Assembly (NCBI RefSeq): GCF_036324505.1
Contig: NC_086368.1
Span: 22,188,378-22,252,377 of the forward strand
DNA length: 64,000 nucleotides
DNA from: Eleginops maclovinus
Lineage: Eukaryota > Chordata > Actinopteri > Perciformes > Eleginopidae
Direction of reading: 5' to 3'
The position numbers and the translations under genes were made by a program. The notes under the pieces are model-generated. The model made no database searches, was not told where the DNA came from, and worked only from the letters and a program-made list of their open reading frames with translations. Of the stretch, positions 12,286 to 40,308 are shown piece after piece. Positions within the stretch are counted from its first letter, which is position 1; every line of letters starts with the position of its first letter.

Positions 12286-13329
12286 GCACCCTCTCTTGTG
12301 CCACTGCATGTCCCGCACACGTCGGACGGACTGGATCTGAGGTGCAGTGGCTCCCCAATCGTTCCAGTGCTTGAAATCTCCATGTTCAAGCACATACTGG
12401 TGCCCTCTGTAGCCTGGGTACATATATCCCACCCACCTTATTGGGGAAGAAAAAGAGCAGTGTGTAACTTTTCCTTAGAATAGAACAAATATTTAAAATA
12501 TTAACTACTGGAAAGGTAACAGCTTACGTTCCATTGATTGCTTTTGCACTGGCCACACGGTCCTGAAAACCATATGCCCAAAGACTGGGGACGTCATCAT
12601 CAACAATCTCCATCTTTCTACCTTCAAACACTGCATTCTCAAACAGGTGCAGCTTATGATCTGCACTGTCCTGCAGAGCAAAAAACACATTAAGTTGATT
12701 TTGTTTGACAGGATCTATGAATATTATACTTATTATACTTACCACTTTCAGAGGCTTGAATGAGTTCAGGCTGTAGCTGCTCAGACAGTTGGTCCAGGTG
12801 CTCCAACGGGGATACTCTCCTTTCTCCAGCACAAACTGCTCTCCTGCAAAACCTGGACGCTCATATCCCACCCATCTGAAGGTAAAGAGAAAATGTGTTA
12901 CATCAAAATGCAAACATTAATGCTTAGCAAGAAAAACGGCTTGAAAACTGGATGCAGATGCAATAAAAACTGTATGTGAGTCAATGAAGTGAAACTAGGT
13001 TACTCACGGTCCGGACTCAACAATGACTGAGCCGATCCTCTGCATCTTCTCCATCACATCTTTACATTCACCGGACAACTCCACCTTCTTTCCACGAAAG
13101 TTCTCAAACTCAAAAACCGCCAACTGCAAAACAGGTGGAGGGTTGCGTGAATGTGATCTCCAACAATAACAAAGTACAAATCACAGTATTTCTGACTGAT
13201 CTCAAATTGACACATGTATAACAATTTGTGGACATAATGTGATTATTGAGTTACCTTATATGTGGCTCCTGCCCCTCCTTGGCCCTTTTCTGCAGGCAGC
13301 TGGTCTGGGGTTCCGTGCTTATCGGTCAT
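12130..13329 (-). CDS. crybb3: Beta-B3 crystallin with an extended C-terminal tail (complete, 5 coding exons)
   Basis: Structural lens protein with two beta/gamma-crystallin domains, each of two Greek-key motifs. Coding exons (minus): 13255-13329, 13008-13123, 12743-12875, 12528-12670 and 12130-12436. This is one N-arm exon followed by one exon per Greek key, the normal beta-crystallin layout, giving 257 residues. The N-arm [10 protein letters not shown] resembles CRYBB3. The third motif (HKLHLFEN, then [15 protein letters not shown] and [15 protein letters not shown]) is nearly the CRYBB3 sequence, and the fourth contains [14 protein letters not shown] and RDMQWHKRG. Human CRYBB3 is 211 residues and ends soon after WHKRG. 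Here about 50 more residues follow, rich in Pro-Asn, Pro-Thr and Pro-Lys pairs. An acceptor AG just before the ATG suggests a non-coding first exon. Adjacent kiaa1671 on the same strand supports the CRYBB3 assignment. Confidence 0.93.
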
Positions 13330-14769
13330 TTTGCCTCTAAAGCACAGCAATAACATTGTTTAGTCCTATTAGCGCAGACATCAGATCGATTTGTGCTCTT
13401 AGGTTGTTGAATTTTTGGGGGAATATACAGTTAAATGCACCACAAAAATAATCAAACTTTAAAACATCACATGAAAGGCTTCAAGCTGTTTGATTTTTTT
13501 GCTGCTTGCATTGATATAGTTCACAAATGTATCTTTGCAGAGCTTATTTAACATAATCCATAGTTGTGTCCATTCTATATGTAAGAAATCACATCAACAG
13601 TGCACGCACAAACTACTTCTTAAGAAGCAAGCAGATAGAAGAAGGGACAGGGAAACAGGAAAACAAGAAAGGCCTTCAAGAAAGAGGGATTGTCTTCATT
13701 TGCTTTACCTGGATGGCTTGTGCTTCAGTGCACCACGTACAAGCCCCGTTCTCCGTCTTTACTCTTTCTTTTCTTTCTTTCCTGTCTGTCTCAGTGTGAG
13801 GGTGTTTGTGGGTGTGGAGGCCTGGCGAGCGGTCGATGGAGGCCTGTGGGGGTATTTATGGTTTATTTCTGGCCACAGCAGCAAAAAGCCTGTTGATGCA
13901 GCAAGTCTGTCGCACCCATTGTGTCCATCACACTGCTTCTCAATAGGCTTTGCCCCTCTGCCCCTGGCACACTGGCAAACACTGCCCAACACTGCCCATG
14001 CTGCCATCCTGCCCATGATCCTATAGTGGGCACACGCTCTGACTGCGGGCCAAGAGAATGAACAGAGATCAGTCTCACTCAGCAGTACTGGCCCCACCCA
14101 ACTAACTTGCAATTTAGTTTATGTCTTCAGCCTGTTTCTTCATCTGAATCTTTATCTAGGATCACCCCATTATCAATAACACATATTTTTCCTCTTAGCT
14201 GGAGTGCTATTTATCCAGGTATCCAGATCTTTGGGGGTTGCAGTAGAGATACCAGCTGCATAAAGCACGTACGTGTCACATGTAAGACAGCTTGAGATTA
14301 AAACATGTAAGTTGTTACGACTAATGGCGCCCACCTCAGCTCCTCAGATGTAACATTAGCCACAGGAGTTCCTCTCGTCTTTTTGTAGATGCACTCTTTC
14401 TTCTTAACAGCAATATGTTAAGAAAAAGTTCCTATCCGAAAATCTGATAACAAAGTCTGGGTAATGATTCCAGGAAAGAGACATTACTGTTGACTGTTTC
14501 AAAGTTTGCGCCATTTAGTTCCATTATATTCAACAGAAGGGAGACGTCTTTAGGGCTGATATCACCAACACTCTGAAACTTGCAGCAAAACAATCTAATT
14601 TGATAATTGGCACAACAAGAAAAGACCAACAACAAATACGTATTTCTAGATAACAATGCATTATTTTAATGAGAGTATGTCCAAGTTGTATCTTAAAAAA
14701 GGATGGTGTGTATGTTTTAATGCTCCACTTCCATCTATCCTTTTTCCATAAAAAAACAGACACTCATTG
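13330..14769. other. crybb3 upstream region and spacer to kiaa1671
   Basis: The crybb3 promoter and probable non-coding exon 1 should lie here, but I could not place a TATA box or a donor with confidence. The interval 13860-14040 is GC-richer, with short TGCCCA repeats. Open frames in this stretch have no family resemblance. Nothing mobile was recognised. Confidence 0.5.
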
Positions 14770-15854
14770 CATTTTATAGAAAAAGTTTTAATAAAATTCC
14801 CTCAATTTCCTCTTATTATACATTACATTGATCATAAATGATTACTGCATTGATGACAGCCACTCTTTAACATTAAAAAAGGCACATAAAAGCATCTAGA
14901 GCAGATGATTCCATTTTTCTGGGTTTAATATTTTACAAAAACAATTCCTGATTCTGTTACAGCATGCTGGACATTTACTTCACCAGCTCACTGGTGATGT
15001 TCGGACAAGCTATTGGACGATTGGACAAAATCCAGGAAACGCATCTTTTAAGGCACAATAAGAAAAATGTGTTGATTTCATTTTGGAAACACAACAGTTC
15101 CAAGATGCCACACAATCCGGTTGATCATAAATGATGGAGGGATTATTTGTCGTATGAGTCAAAACCTTTTTCTTGGCAAAATCCTAGTCATTGTTCATTT
15201 TACATTTTGGGACTGGAAAGAGAACAGACATACATGGTGAAACTTTTTTTTTTAAATCGAACGAACATGATACTACAGTAAGGTACTTGATAATTGTATT
15301 GCTTAGATGTACTGTCATTTATAAAAATGTTTCTTAAAGTGCTTAAAGGTTTACTTGTGATTGGAAAGATAATGTAAAAGGCATTTTGTACAATTTTAAC
15401 TAAAAACACACAAGGTGCAATCTATATTTATATTCAGTATGTTCTGTACATAGGTGTGTGTGTGACGGGCAGTACCCTGCTGAAGCCTAGTGTCACCGGT
15501 CCCTTTCAGTATATATTGGACGAATACATTCAAACAATAAGACAGTCTAGGGCTTTGCTCGGAATTACATCAGGGTAATTCGCCTCCATTGAGCCTCTAT
15601 ACAGCAGAAAATAAATCATGTTCTTGGTATTAACAAATCACAGACTTGGCACCATATTTCATATACAGGCCAGACAAGTTCTTGATGGCCACTACGTTCA
15701 CGAAAAGCCTGAAGACCCCTGTTGTATTTCTGAGTAAGTGTCCAAAATAAGGCACTTAAAGTGGAAAATGGAGCAATCATGGCAAGGTTTCTGCCAGCAG
15801 CAGCAGCAGCTGAGATGGATTGATTCTTGCTGAACAGCCATGTCCCAGTGTCTC
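14770..15854 (-). other. Probable 3' UTR exon of the kiaa1671 homologue
   Basis: A strong acceptor (TTTGTTTTAG, preceded by CTTCTCTTCCTCTGG) stands at 15855 on the minus strand. The stop-codon exon of kiaa1671 has a GTGAGC donor ten bases after its TAG, so the two probably splice together. The short open frame across 15616-15897 looks like chance. The left end is set by the candidate ATTAAA signal. Confidence 0.5.
14787..14792 (-). terminator. Candidate kiaa1671 polyadenylation signal
   Basis: ATTAAA on the minus strand, followed within 40 bases by TGAGTGTCTG and a T-run, a typical downstream element. It would end a 3' UTR exon starting at 15854. Confidence 0.5.
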
Positions 15855-16954
15855 CTAAAACAAACCAGAGGAAGAGAAGTTCAAGAAGGCATGGCACGTT
15901 TTTTTATAAAGAATATTTCAACACGAGGCAATTCACACAGCTTTACTAAAAATTAAGAAATACAATTTGGGTGCAATTTCAGTTACGTTTCAACTATCTA
16001 TCATTTTTTCCAATATCACAGACTAAAAGGCATGAACATGTGCAGATATGTTATCGCATGTAATTTGTTGGATCCGATTATAAGGACTAAAGAGTGCATT
16101 CATTTTGAGCATGGATGGCCACACAGGCATTCAAATACATAACCCTGTAACATCAACATGTTCTTTTCAAATACTGCAGCTGTATGTAAAGAAAATGGAT
16201 GTAATGAGCAATTATAACAGCATCAAGCAGAGTAAACTGCATTCAGGCACAATGAAAACCTCTTCACCCTCTGCACACTTTAACATCACAGTAGGAGAAG
16301 CTCTGCAGAGATATGCCCCACTTCCTGTTTTTGTCTTTGCTGTCAGATTCTTGTACAGTTGCATTAAATAAGTGTTCTTGACAGCGTTGCCGGAAAGTCC
16401 AAAGCACTTGCTTGCTATTATCCCAAACCTATTCAGCTGACTCACATCCTGACTCACTGGCATATTAACTCTTAAATAATGCCTTCACAACAGCACTAAT
16501 TCAGGTTATGAGCCATATGTCTAAAATATCAAACGTTCATGCTCAACGCGCCTCTTTGGCTGATCCTTTTAAGTATTTAAGAATGCATTACGTATCACTA
16601 GCAATTTATAAGCTGTGAAAGCTCTGTAATATTACCAGTAGTTAGATTACGTTGCTAAATAGGAAAATCCTCCCAAATCAGTTTTGTTTTTTTTCATAAA
16701 GTGACCACTGGTTCATATTTTTATGATAAGAAGCTAAAATGTGTTTACTTTAACTCACTATGCTAGTAAAATGTAAAGAAGCGTTATGTTGATAAATAAG
16801 AAAGTTGTTACACAGATGCTAAATAAGGGGAAAAGCGGAAATCTCTTCTTTTGAACAAACTTTCTTTTTTAATTAATATTTTATTATGTGGCCAAAAATA
16901 TCTGTCTTTGGTATTTCAATTCTCACCTTGCCCATATTGCTCACCTGCGTATGG

Positions 16955-32750
<15,796 letters not shown>

Positions 32751-33681
32751 AGCTGCGTCTTTGAAAGAAGGAAGAAGAGGTGTTTACATACGGCAAACAT
32801 ATTTACATTGAATAAACACTATCTGGCGCTGACCTCTGCGGGGTCACAGAGACAAGTATCAATCACACTGAACACACCAGAAACAATGAAAAGACTTCTT
32901 GCAGGGATCAGATTTACTTTGTTTTTTTTTACCCAGTTTAGTTTTTCAATAATGACACAACTCATTGACAAAAATTGGTATCTTTTTAATATATTTAATC
33001 CATTTAAATGGCTAGTCTCACCCTAATGTAGGAGTTCAGACCCGCCAGTCAGTCACTGTCACTTTACTTGCATGGGGGAATTTATTTTATTTTGAGTGTG
33101 ACCTCTGAGAGCTAATCTTGATCGAGGTTGGAGCAAAACGCGACTTAATGTCGAAAGGGAAGTCATACTGAGGGTGAGAAATTAAAATGCAAGTCATTCC
33201 CATTGTGTAGGACAAACTTTCATTTCATTATTTCAAAAATAAATCATTGATACTTATCTCGTTAAAGGTTAACCTGTTTTTTAAGTATCTTACTAAGTAT
33301 TGTTGGATCTTTGATGATAACACACTTTTTTCCTAACACACGCTCACTAAGTAAGGCTGCAAAAAAACACAATGATTTTCAGCTGGAACTTCCTTGTTTG
33401 TTTTGTCCCAGTGTCCCGAAGTCCAATGTGATGGCTTTAAATGTCTTGTTTTGTCAGTCAAAAATATTCAGTGTAATATTATCTTAAACAAGGCAAAGCA
33501 GGACATTTCCAAATAAAATGAGATGAACACATTTTATAGCAATTTTGTTCAACAAAAAACTAATTCATCTGATTAACTAGCTGTCGTCATGTGATTAGGC
33601 GTCACTACTCAAATCTGTTCAACATTACTTAGAGGGGCCTAAAAGTCAATTTAATTAATAGAATGACAAATAGAAATATAT

Positions 33682-33683
<2 letters not shown>

Positions 33684-33752
<69 letters not shown>
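33684..33752. repeat. (CA)n microsatellite
   Basis: CA run of about 34 units in the first intron of kiaa1671. Confidence 0.98.
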
Positions 33753-33756
<4 letters not shown>

Positions 33757-34982
33757 GTAAATACATTGTGTGATCTGACAGTGAGTGTGCTGCCAAGCCA
33801 TTGTTTTTAAACCACACTTCATATGAAATAAAACTCCTAAACTGAGAATCTGAACAGGCAGGTGGGAGACATGTGAGCAATGGAGGCAGGCCTGATGAGT
33901 CATAGCCCACATCAACAAAACAGTCTGAAAAGAAATGACTAAAATCATAATAGATCTCCAAGTGAACTGAAACCACTGTCAGATAAACAATCGTAAGTAA
34001 ACTACTGCCTGCCACATGGAGGAAATAAAGGTCAAACCTAACACCTGTGTAAGAAAACATAACAGTAATGATCCAATGTATAACACTAAATACCACAGGT
34101 ATTGTGTTATCTGGTTTGACCTGTAATACTTAGACACAAACAGGTAACTCCACACCCCAGTTTAATACTGTGCAACTCTCAGTAAAAAGCTTTCTGTGTC
34201 ACTCTCACACTATTAGTCTACAGCTGGGTTTGATCAGCAGTCCGCCTTTGCACTGAGGTATTTTGCATGTTATATGTTAGTAATAAACTTGCTGCTTCAT
34301 TGCTCAAACACACAGCAGTTCTGGGCGTGCATGATATTGTGCAATGGGTTTGGATTGGACTCTTAAAGCTGTGTCCTGTTTTTTCTGATTTCCTCCCATT
34401 TCCTTCAAGTAGAATTCCTTAGAAATAAACAGTGTCTGGCAGATATTTGCCTTCAGTGCCTGCAGCCCTGCCAAGGCTAACAGTCAGCACTCGGTCCCTT
34501 TCGTTTTCATGACCACTGTGTTATTTACTTATTTGAGTGATGCTGTGAGAAGCTTAAACACGTAGTTTGGGAAACGTCTGCTCCTCAGTGAAGCACACAT
34601 TACAATGCAATGACTTGTGGCGCACATTACTGCGAAATGTACGTTATATCGGTGCATATGCTTCATTTCGGGTTGTTAATAAGTTACTGATAAACGCGTC
34701 AACAGTGAACTCCCAGTCGTTGAACCAGCCGTCTCAAACTGGACAAAGAAAAGGAGATAAGTAAATATAACTACGCTTTTTTTCGCTCGGCTGTCAGTGT
34801 TGTGAATGACTCTTTTGTGAGAAAACATGTTTGCGGATACTTAAGACGTTACCCCAGAAATGTTCTTTAAAAAGAGAGGAAAATATAGTAATACAGCTTG
34901 TGCACCTGCTCTTAACACCAGCTTTATGAACTTTTAAGATATTTAAAATACATTTTGTCAGCAGTATAATGTTGTTGTTTAC

Positions 34983-35240
34983 CTTTTGTCTTCACGCAGT
35001 CATACAGGGGGTGGAAGGAAGAAAGAAAGGAAGCGGGAAGAAGTTACAAAAGAAAAATGTCCCTCAGTTTTCCGTGAGCGTTTCGCCTGCTGAGCTGTTG
35101 TTAGTGTTTTTTCAAGTCATTGACACTAACGAGACGTCCGGCTGCTGCTGCTGCTACACCCAGCAGACACTCCCAGTGCCCGCCTCACTCACACGCTACT
35201 CGGGGAGGCAAGTTCCACAGCGAGACACCTCTACACCGGA
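34983..35240 (-). promoter_or_regulatory. Candidate kiaa1671 promoter and non-coding first exon
   Basis: A GC-richer block with (CTG)n and an ETS-type site (ACCGGAAGTG, about 35235 on the plus strand). On the minus strand an AAAAG/GTAAAC donor sits at 34983-34982, which could join the acceptor eight bases before the kiaa1671 ATG. No TATA box. A MITE-like element lies about 50 bases upstream. Confidence 0.4.
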
Positions 35241-35292
35241 AGTGGCATGTTTTTACTTCACAATAAAAGCCCAATCTTACTTTCTTATTTCA

Positions 35293-35754
35293 TTAAAGGG
35301 GGTCATTTTCAGATTCATATTTGTACTTAACGTTGTGTCTCTAGTGTGACATGTTTAAATGCTTTAATGTTCAAGAAGGTATTTATTTTTATCATACCGC
35401 CTGTGCTGCAGCACCTCTTTTCACCCTCTGTCTGAAACCAGAGCCCAGTCTGCTCTGATTGGTTAGCTGGCTCTGTTGTGATTGGTCAACGGCTTAGAGA
35501 TGTCGCGCCCCTTAGCCTATCACGTAGAATGTGTTGGAGCGTTAGCCAATAGAAGTGCAAGTGTCACATAGTGATGGCGCTATGAAACAAAAGTGTCCAA
35601 TAGAGGCCTTTCTGGCAGGGGGGGGGGGAGAAAAAGTCCCTCTGGAGGGACCTTTGTGATTTAGGCCTTTGCAGACCATTTACATGCACAAAAATGTATA
35701 TAACACACTACATGAAAGGGAAAACCCCAAAAAGCATAATAGAGCCACTTTAAA
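35293..35754. mobile_element. MITE-like non-autonomous element, copy B
   Basis: Closely similar to the copy at 19772-20207 across the interior, including CACCCTCTGTCTGAAACC, TCTGATTGGTTAGCTGGCTC and GCAGACCATTTACATGCAC. The right end is GCATAATAGAGCCACTTTAA. The left end is less well preserved (ATTAAAGGGGGTCATTTTCA). A G-run of eleven or more lies in the middle. Confidence 0.75.
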
Positions 35755-36939
35755 ATTACGAAGACAATGTGCTAGAAATTCACCTAACAGTCATAATGTT
35801 AAATAAAAATCATTGAGATGAACACTTTGCAGTGCAGTCTGTTCATTCCTATACTAGGTAGACCTAGTGTCTTTTAAACTATTCAACCTACAGTGTATTT
35901 GACTGGTCAGTTAATATAAACAAAGAAAATGATTAAAGAAAAATATTGTTTTCTGTATCAATTATGATTTAGTGATCTAAGATATTGGTGATACTGGTGT
36001 TTATGCACATTTCAAGAAAGTGTTTATTATATAAGGCCTGCTTGGTGTTTTCAGTGGTATACCTAATTAAAGGACTATGAATAAAATTGTTTTTTTATGG
36101 CAACCAATAATCACTTTGAAAAACAAGGCATATCTGTAATGCTTAGTTTGAGTGACTCAACATGAATTGAAATGAAAGTTGAATTGTACATTTGGAGCTT
36201 TGTGGCTCTTTTACTTTTTAAGATCGGACAGGAAGTGCTCTGCAAATTCAGTGGCTTGATGTTAGTAAACTGTTGAATAGACAGGATTAACAGGTTATAA
36301 CTGAGACAAGGAGCTACTTTTAAAAATGTAAAAAGGAGTTGGATTAAAGCAGCTCTCCCTGCTCTATGGAAAGTGTTGGGGGAGGCTACTTTGAGCATTT
36401 TAACAGCAGGAAGTTCCCATCAGCACTCACAAACTACACTTTCATTTGCATAACACCTGGGCCTTTATTGCATATAATTTGCGTTTCGTAGGCCCAATGG
36501 AAAAGTCCAAAGCAAGTGAAATAATCTCTGCCATGCATGACATTTGAGGAATACAACTTTAATATTTTGTGTAAGCCTACACCTGAAGACATTTTCATAA
36601 TCGTCTTAACTGTGCGTTTGGAAATGTAGTTTATATGACTTGGATCACATGGGAATGATGAAAATATGAATTGATGTGATCTGAAAAATGAATATGCAGA
36701 CTACAATATTTGTCCATTAGTATCATTATTACTTCGGTGATTATGATTATTAAGTGCGATTAGTAGCAGTAGTGATAATGAATGAAAACACAGTATATTC
36801 CTGTGTGTTCCTAAAGCGCGACCCCTGGTGGACGTTTCACTAAACTCCACATCCCCCTATGGCTCACTGGACGAGTTGTCATGGCAACTGTACAGCATGT
36901 GCTTACAAAAACAAGAGCTTGACCGTTCACCGACACTTC

Positions 36940-37063
36940 GCTCGACACTCGACATCTAGCGCTGGGACGCCATCTTCTTCTTCTTCTCGCATTTACCAGA
37001 GGAGAGAATAGCGAAGACACACTCATTGAAACAGAAGGGGAAGCCGACGAAAAGGAGGCCACG
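36940..37063 (+). promoter_or_regulatory. Candidate unc119b promoter and 5' UTR
   Basis: Directly upstream of the unc119b ATG the sequence turns GC-richer. It holds a YY1-type motif GCCATCTT at 36969-36976, a location where such sites often mark the start of TATA-less vertebrate transcripts. Confidence 0.45.
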
Positions 37064-40000
37064 ATGAGCGGAGCAAAAGCCCGCAGCAGCGACGCGCCTG
37101 TTGCTGAAAACGTCCCCGGTGGAGGGCACGGCACTGCGGCTCCTCCGCGGGACCGCAAGCCTGGCGGAGGGGTTCTGAAGAGGCTGAAGTCCCGGCGCAG
37201 TCAGGTGGACAGCAGGCCCGTGACGGAGGAGGACCTGCGGACACAAAGTGGACACATCACCCCGGAGGATGTGTTGGGACTGCGGGGGGCTACAAGAGGT
37301 TTGAGTTTTCCTCTTTAATGTCTGTTGTTGTTGGTTTACGTGGATATATAACGCTTAATTTGCTTCCTGTGCTGAATATAATCTAACATTCTCTACTACA
37401 ACCCACATGATATATTAAATGCACACATTACGTACAAATAGAGCCAATGACGTGTAGGTGAACATGCTTGTATTACTGTCAGGTATAAGGAAGACACGAC
37501 TAAAATATATTGTATTAAATGTAATATCTTATATGTATCTGAGACATAACATGTCTGACATCATTAAGAATTGTTAGAATGCATTAGACAATCTTTCAGT
37601 CATGGAAAAACCTGGTGTTCCTATTTTAAGCATCTCAATGCACACTGGGGATTTAATTATAGGAGGCATTTGTATGGTGGCACTTTAATTGCACTAAGAA
37701 ATCAAACCTCTCAGAATAAATGTGACATCACATCCAGGATTGACAGTAATTCACTCTGTGTTTCCTGAAACACGATGAAACAAGAGAAAATGCTAGAATA
37801 TGCTGCCATATGACCTACATTTACAGTTGATGGGGCAACATACTGTATACAATTTGCAAGAAAATCGCACTGTAGCTAAAGGAGAGTGCTGATGACATTT
37901 GAAGACACAGTCAGTGTTTTTAATCTCTCTGCTGGCACAACGTGATATATTCTTGATATTTCACAATTGTTTTTTCCCATGTATATCTCTGTAATGCTAG
38001 CTCCACAGTGATCATAAAACGTTATCTTATCTTATTTTATGGTTTGGTAGGATATGTATCTGAATGCAAAGTTGCATGTGTAAAAGCAAAATGATATTAT
38101 CTGAGTGTCAACAAAGTCAAGCTTAGTGTTTTGAATATAATCTTTGCATATGTCAAAGCAGTACACATTAACTACAATGACTTCAAATCATTTCAGTGTT
38201 TTAAACTCCTGACATCTGTGTGTTGCAGGGTACCTCTGTAAACCCGAGGATAATATTTATAATATCGACTTTGTACGCTTTAAGATCAGAGACCTGGAGA
38301 CAGGCACAGTTCTGTTTGAGATTGCCAAACCCCCACACACAGGTAATGTGCATCCGCCTCCTCCAACAATGTTTTATTTTAGTGTTTGCTCTTTAATGAA
38401 GCTGTTCAATCTGGCTTCTGACTACTTTAAAATGAACTTGTTGACTCTTTTGACAACTTGTTCTTGTGATTATCTCAAAATAAATGCCTCCAAGTAGGTT
38501 GCCAGGTTCCCAAATATCAGTGGTTGATGTGATCAAAAATAATTCCTCAGTGTAATTATTTTAAATGTCTCAGAGGACGATGAGGAGCACAGAGAGGCAG
38601 ACGCTAGCGCAGGCCGATTCGTACGGTACCAGTTCACTCCAGCCTTCCTGAGATTGAGGACCGTGGGAGCTACGTGAGTGACTCACCAACACACACAAGG
38701 AGAACACACTCACCTGTTCCATACACAAACAAAGGAAACATTACAGCGTCATCACTGGGCGCTAGAAAGTAATTTGAACCAGTGCAATACCATTATAATT
38801 ACACAAGAACAGAGCTACTTTGAAAAATCTCAGTCTCTCCTCTCTGTTTATCCCTCTATCAGGGTGGAATTCACAGTTGGAAACCGGCCTCTAAATAACT
38901 TCCGCATGATCGAGAGGCACTACTTCCGCGATCACCTGCTGAAGAGCTTTGACTTTGACTTTGGCTTCTGTATCCCGAACAGCCGTAACACCTGTGAGCA
39001 CATCTACGAGTTCCCTCAGCTGTCTGAGAGCCTGGGTGAGTCCCTTTTCCTCACACAGGATGAAAACCTAACAGTGAATATTCAAGACAACTGATTTTTG
39101 TTTTTATGTGATCTGTGTACCATGCAAATACCACCTAGCAGTTAAGACGTTGTGAGTAATGATAACAATGTAAATTAAATATGTGACTCTTCTTTTTCAT
39201 TTGTCACAATTTCGAATTTAACAAAACTGAAATAAGGGAGTAGGTGATCAAAGTCAACAACATCAATTTCAATATTTTAGGACCAGTTATTTGACAATTT
39301 TGTTCAACTTAGCATACAGTTTTTTTACTTTTATGCTGTATGATGCATCATTTTATTGTATAGAATACTTTTTATGACCCCCTATTGTGGTATATGGGAC
39401 ATTAACGATGGAGTCACATTGGTGCCAGTGCGTCTGTCACAAAGACACGCTGTTCTGAACACAATACATAGTTGAACAATAAGTTACCCTCAAGTGTAGG
39501 TGATTCGAAAATACATGTTTGAATATGTTGCTTCATAAATGTGCATATTAATAAGAGAAAGTGCTCAATATCTATGAACATACATATGTATGTCAAAAGA
39601 GTAGTGGGCGGCTGCAATAGTTTTTGAGAATATCCTTACTGCAACATGGTATAGCATAGTAACCTCCACAGTACTGTAAACATGCATTCTAAACTTTGGC
39701 TGAATTCAAGATGAGGCTTCAGCAAGATATGCCCTCTTTACCTGGGTATGGTCTTCGTTGTACTCCAGGTATTATTTCCATTGTTGAGTCCTAGCATCAA
39801 ACCGACAACCCTATAAAAGTGTCCCTCTGCTGCAGTTCAGCAAGGTAACGCTGTCCAGGGAAGCACAAGGAGGGAAGGTCGTCTTATTATTTTTTAAACC
39901 TGCAAGATACCAACTTTGTTTGGCTAAATTAGACTGCCAAAGCCTCATACTTGAAGACTGTGGATTTTATCCTCCATGTTATTTTTGTCTGTAGTTGCTT

Positions 40001-40308
40001 TGGTAGAGGCCTGTTTCATGGCCAGTTCAGAGGAGGAATGAAACAGTGACTAAAGACTTGTACATGATGCATGCAAGTATAATATGAAGGTAACCCTGGA
40101 CCCACACAATGATCATTTTACCTTGAAGAAGATCTTTTTTACGTCTGATGTCCTTAATGCTTTAAAATAAAAAGTTAACACCAACTTTTTCTCAGTCCGT
40201 CAGATGGTGGAGTGTCCCTATGAGACCCGGTCGGACAGCTTCTATTTCGTGGACAACAGACTGGTCATGCACAACAAGGCAGACTATGCTTATAACGGAG
40301 GACAGTGA
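37064..40308 (+). CDS. unc119b: UNC119B lipid-binding chaperone (complete, 5 coding exons, 244 residues)
   Basis: UNC119 proteins bind the myristoylated N-terminus of cargo and deliver it to cilia or membranes, releasing it on ARL3-GTP. Exons: 37064-37298, 38229-38342, 38574-38673, 38863-39035 and 40196-40308, all GT-AG and in phase. Residues 1-78 are a low-complexity N-terminus with [12 protein letters not shown], as in UNC119B. The beta-sandwich follows: [60 protein letters not shown] and [11 protein letters not shown]. It closes with [20 protein letters not shown] and ends in the family's invariant DYAYNGGQ. The acidic linker ([13 protein letters not shown]) is shorter than in human UNC119B. 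The ATG is supported by family length and by the upstream promoter features. Human UNC119B and MSI1 share 12q24, agreeing with msi1 downstream here. Confidence 0.95.
37299..38228. other. unc119b intron 1
   Basis: AT-rich intron of 930 bases. The donor (GTTTGA) is weak, while the acceptor (GTGTTGCAG) is good. No repeat or gene was recognised. Confidence 0.7.
39036..40195. other. unc119b intron 4
   Basis: AT-rich, 1160 bases, bounded by a GTGAGT donor and a TTTTTCTCAG acceptor. Nothing else was recognised. Confidence 0.7.

Larger units (their letters stand above)
32759..37063. other. kiaa1671 5' region and divergent spacer to unc119b
   Basis: Contains the probable non-coding first exon and promoter of kiaa1671 (about 34983-35230), a (CA)n at 33684-33752, a MITE-like copy at 35293-35754, and the unc119b promoter at the right end. 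The stretch 35760-36780 is AT-rich with nothing recognised. Confidence 0.6.

Noticed and set aside
12140..12290. Interstitial telomere array
   Set aside because: Only occasional GGGTTAGG-like units occur; the array is a mixed G-rich hexamer repeat in coding frame, not TTAGGG tandem repeats.
12109..12483. Plus-strand Gly/Val/Leu-rich frames opposite crybb3
   Set aside because: Antisense readings of the G-rich hexamer repeat in the crybb3 last exon.
15616..15897. 93-codon minus-strand open frame near the kiaa1671 3' end
   Set aside because: It spans the acceptor at 15855 and lies after the kiaa1671 stop; no protein family resemblance, so treated as 3' UTR.
33629..34096. 155-codon minus-strand frame with hydrophobic segments
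   Set aside because: Ends in a Cys-Val run from the CA repeat and has no family resemblance; located in kiaa1671 intron 1.
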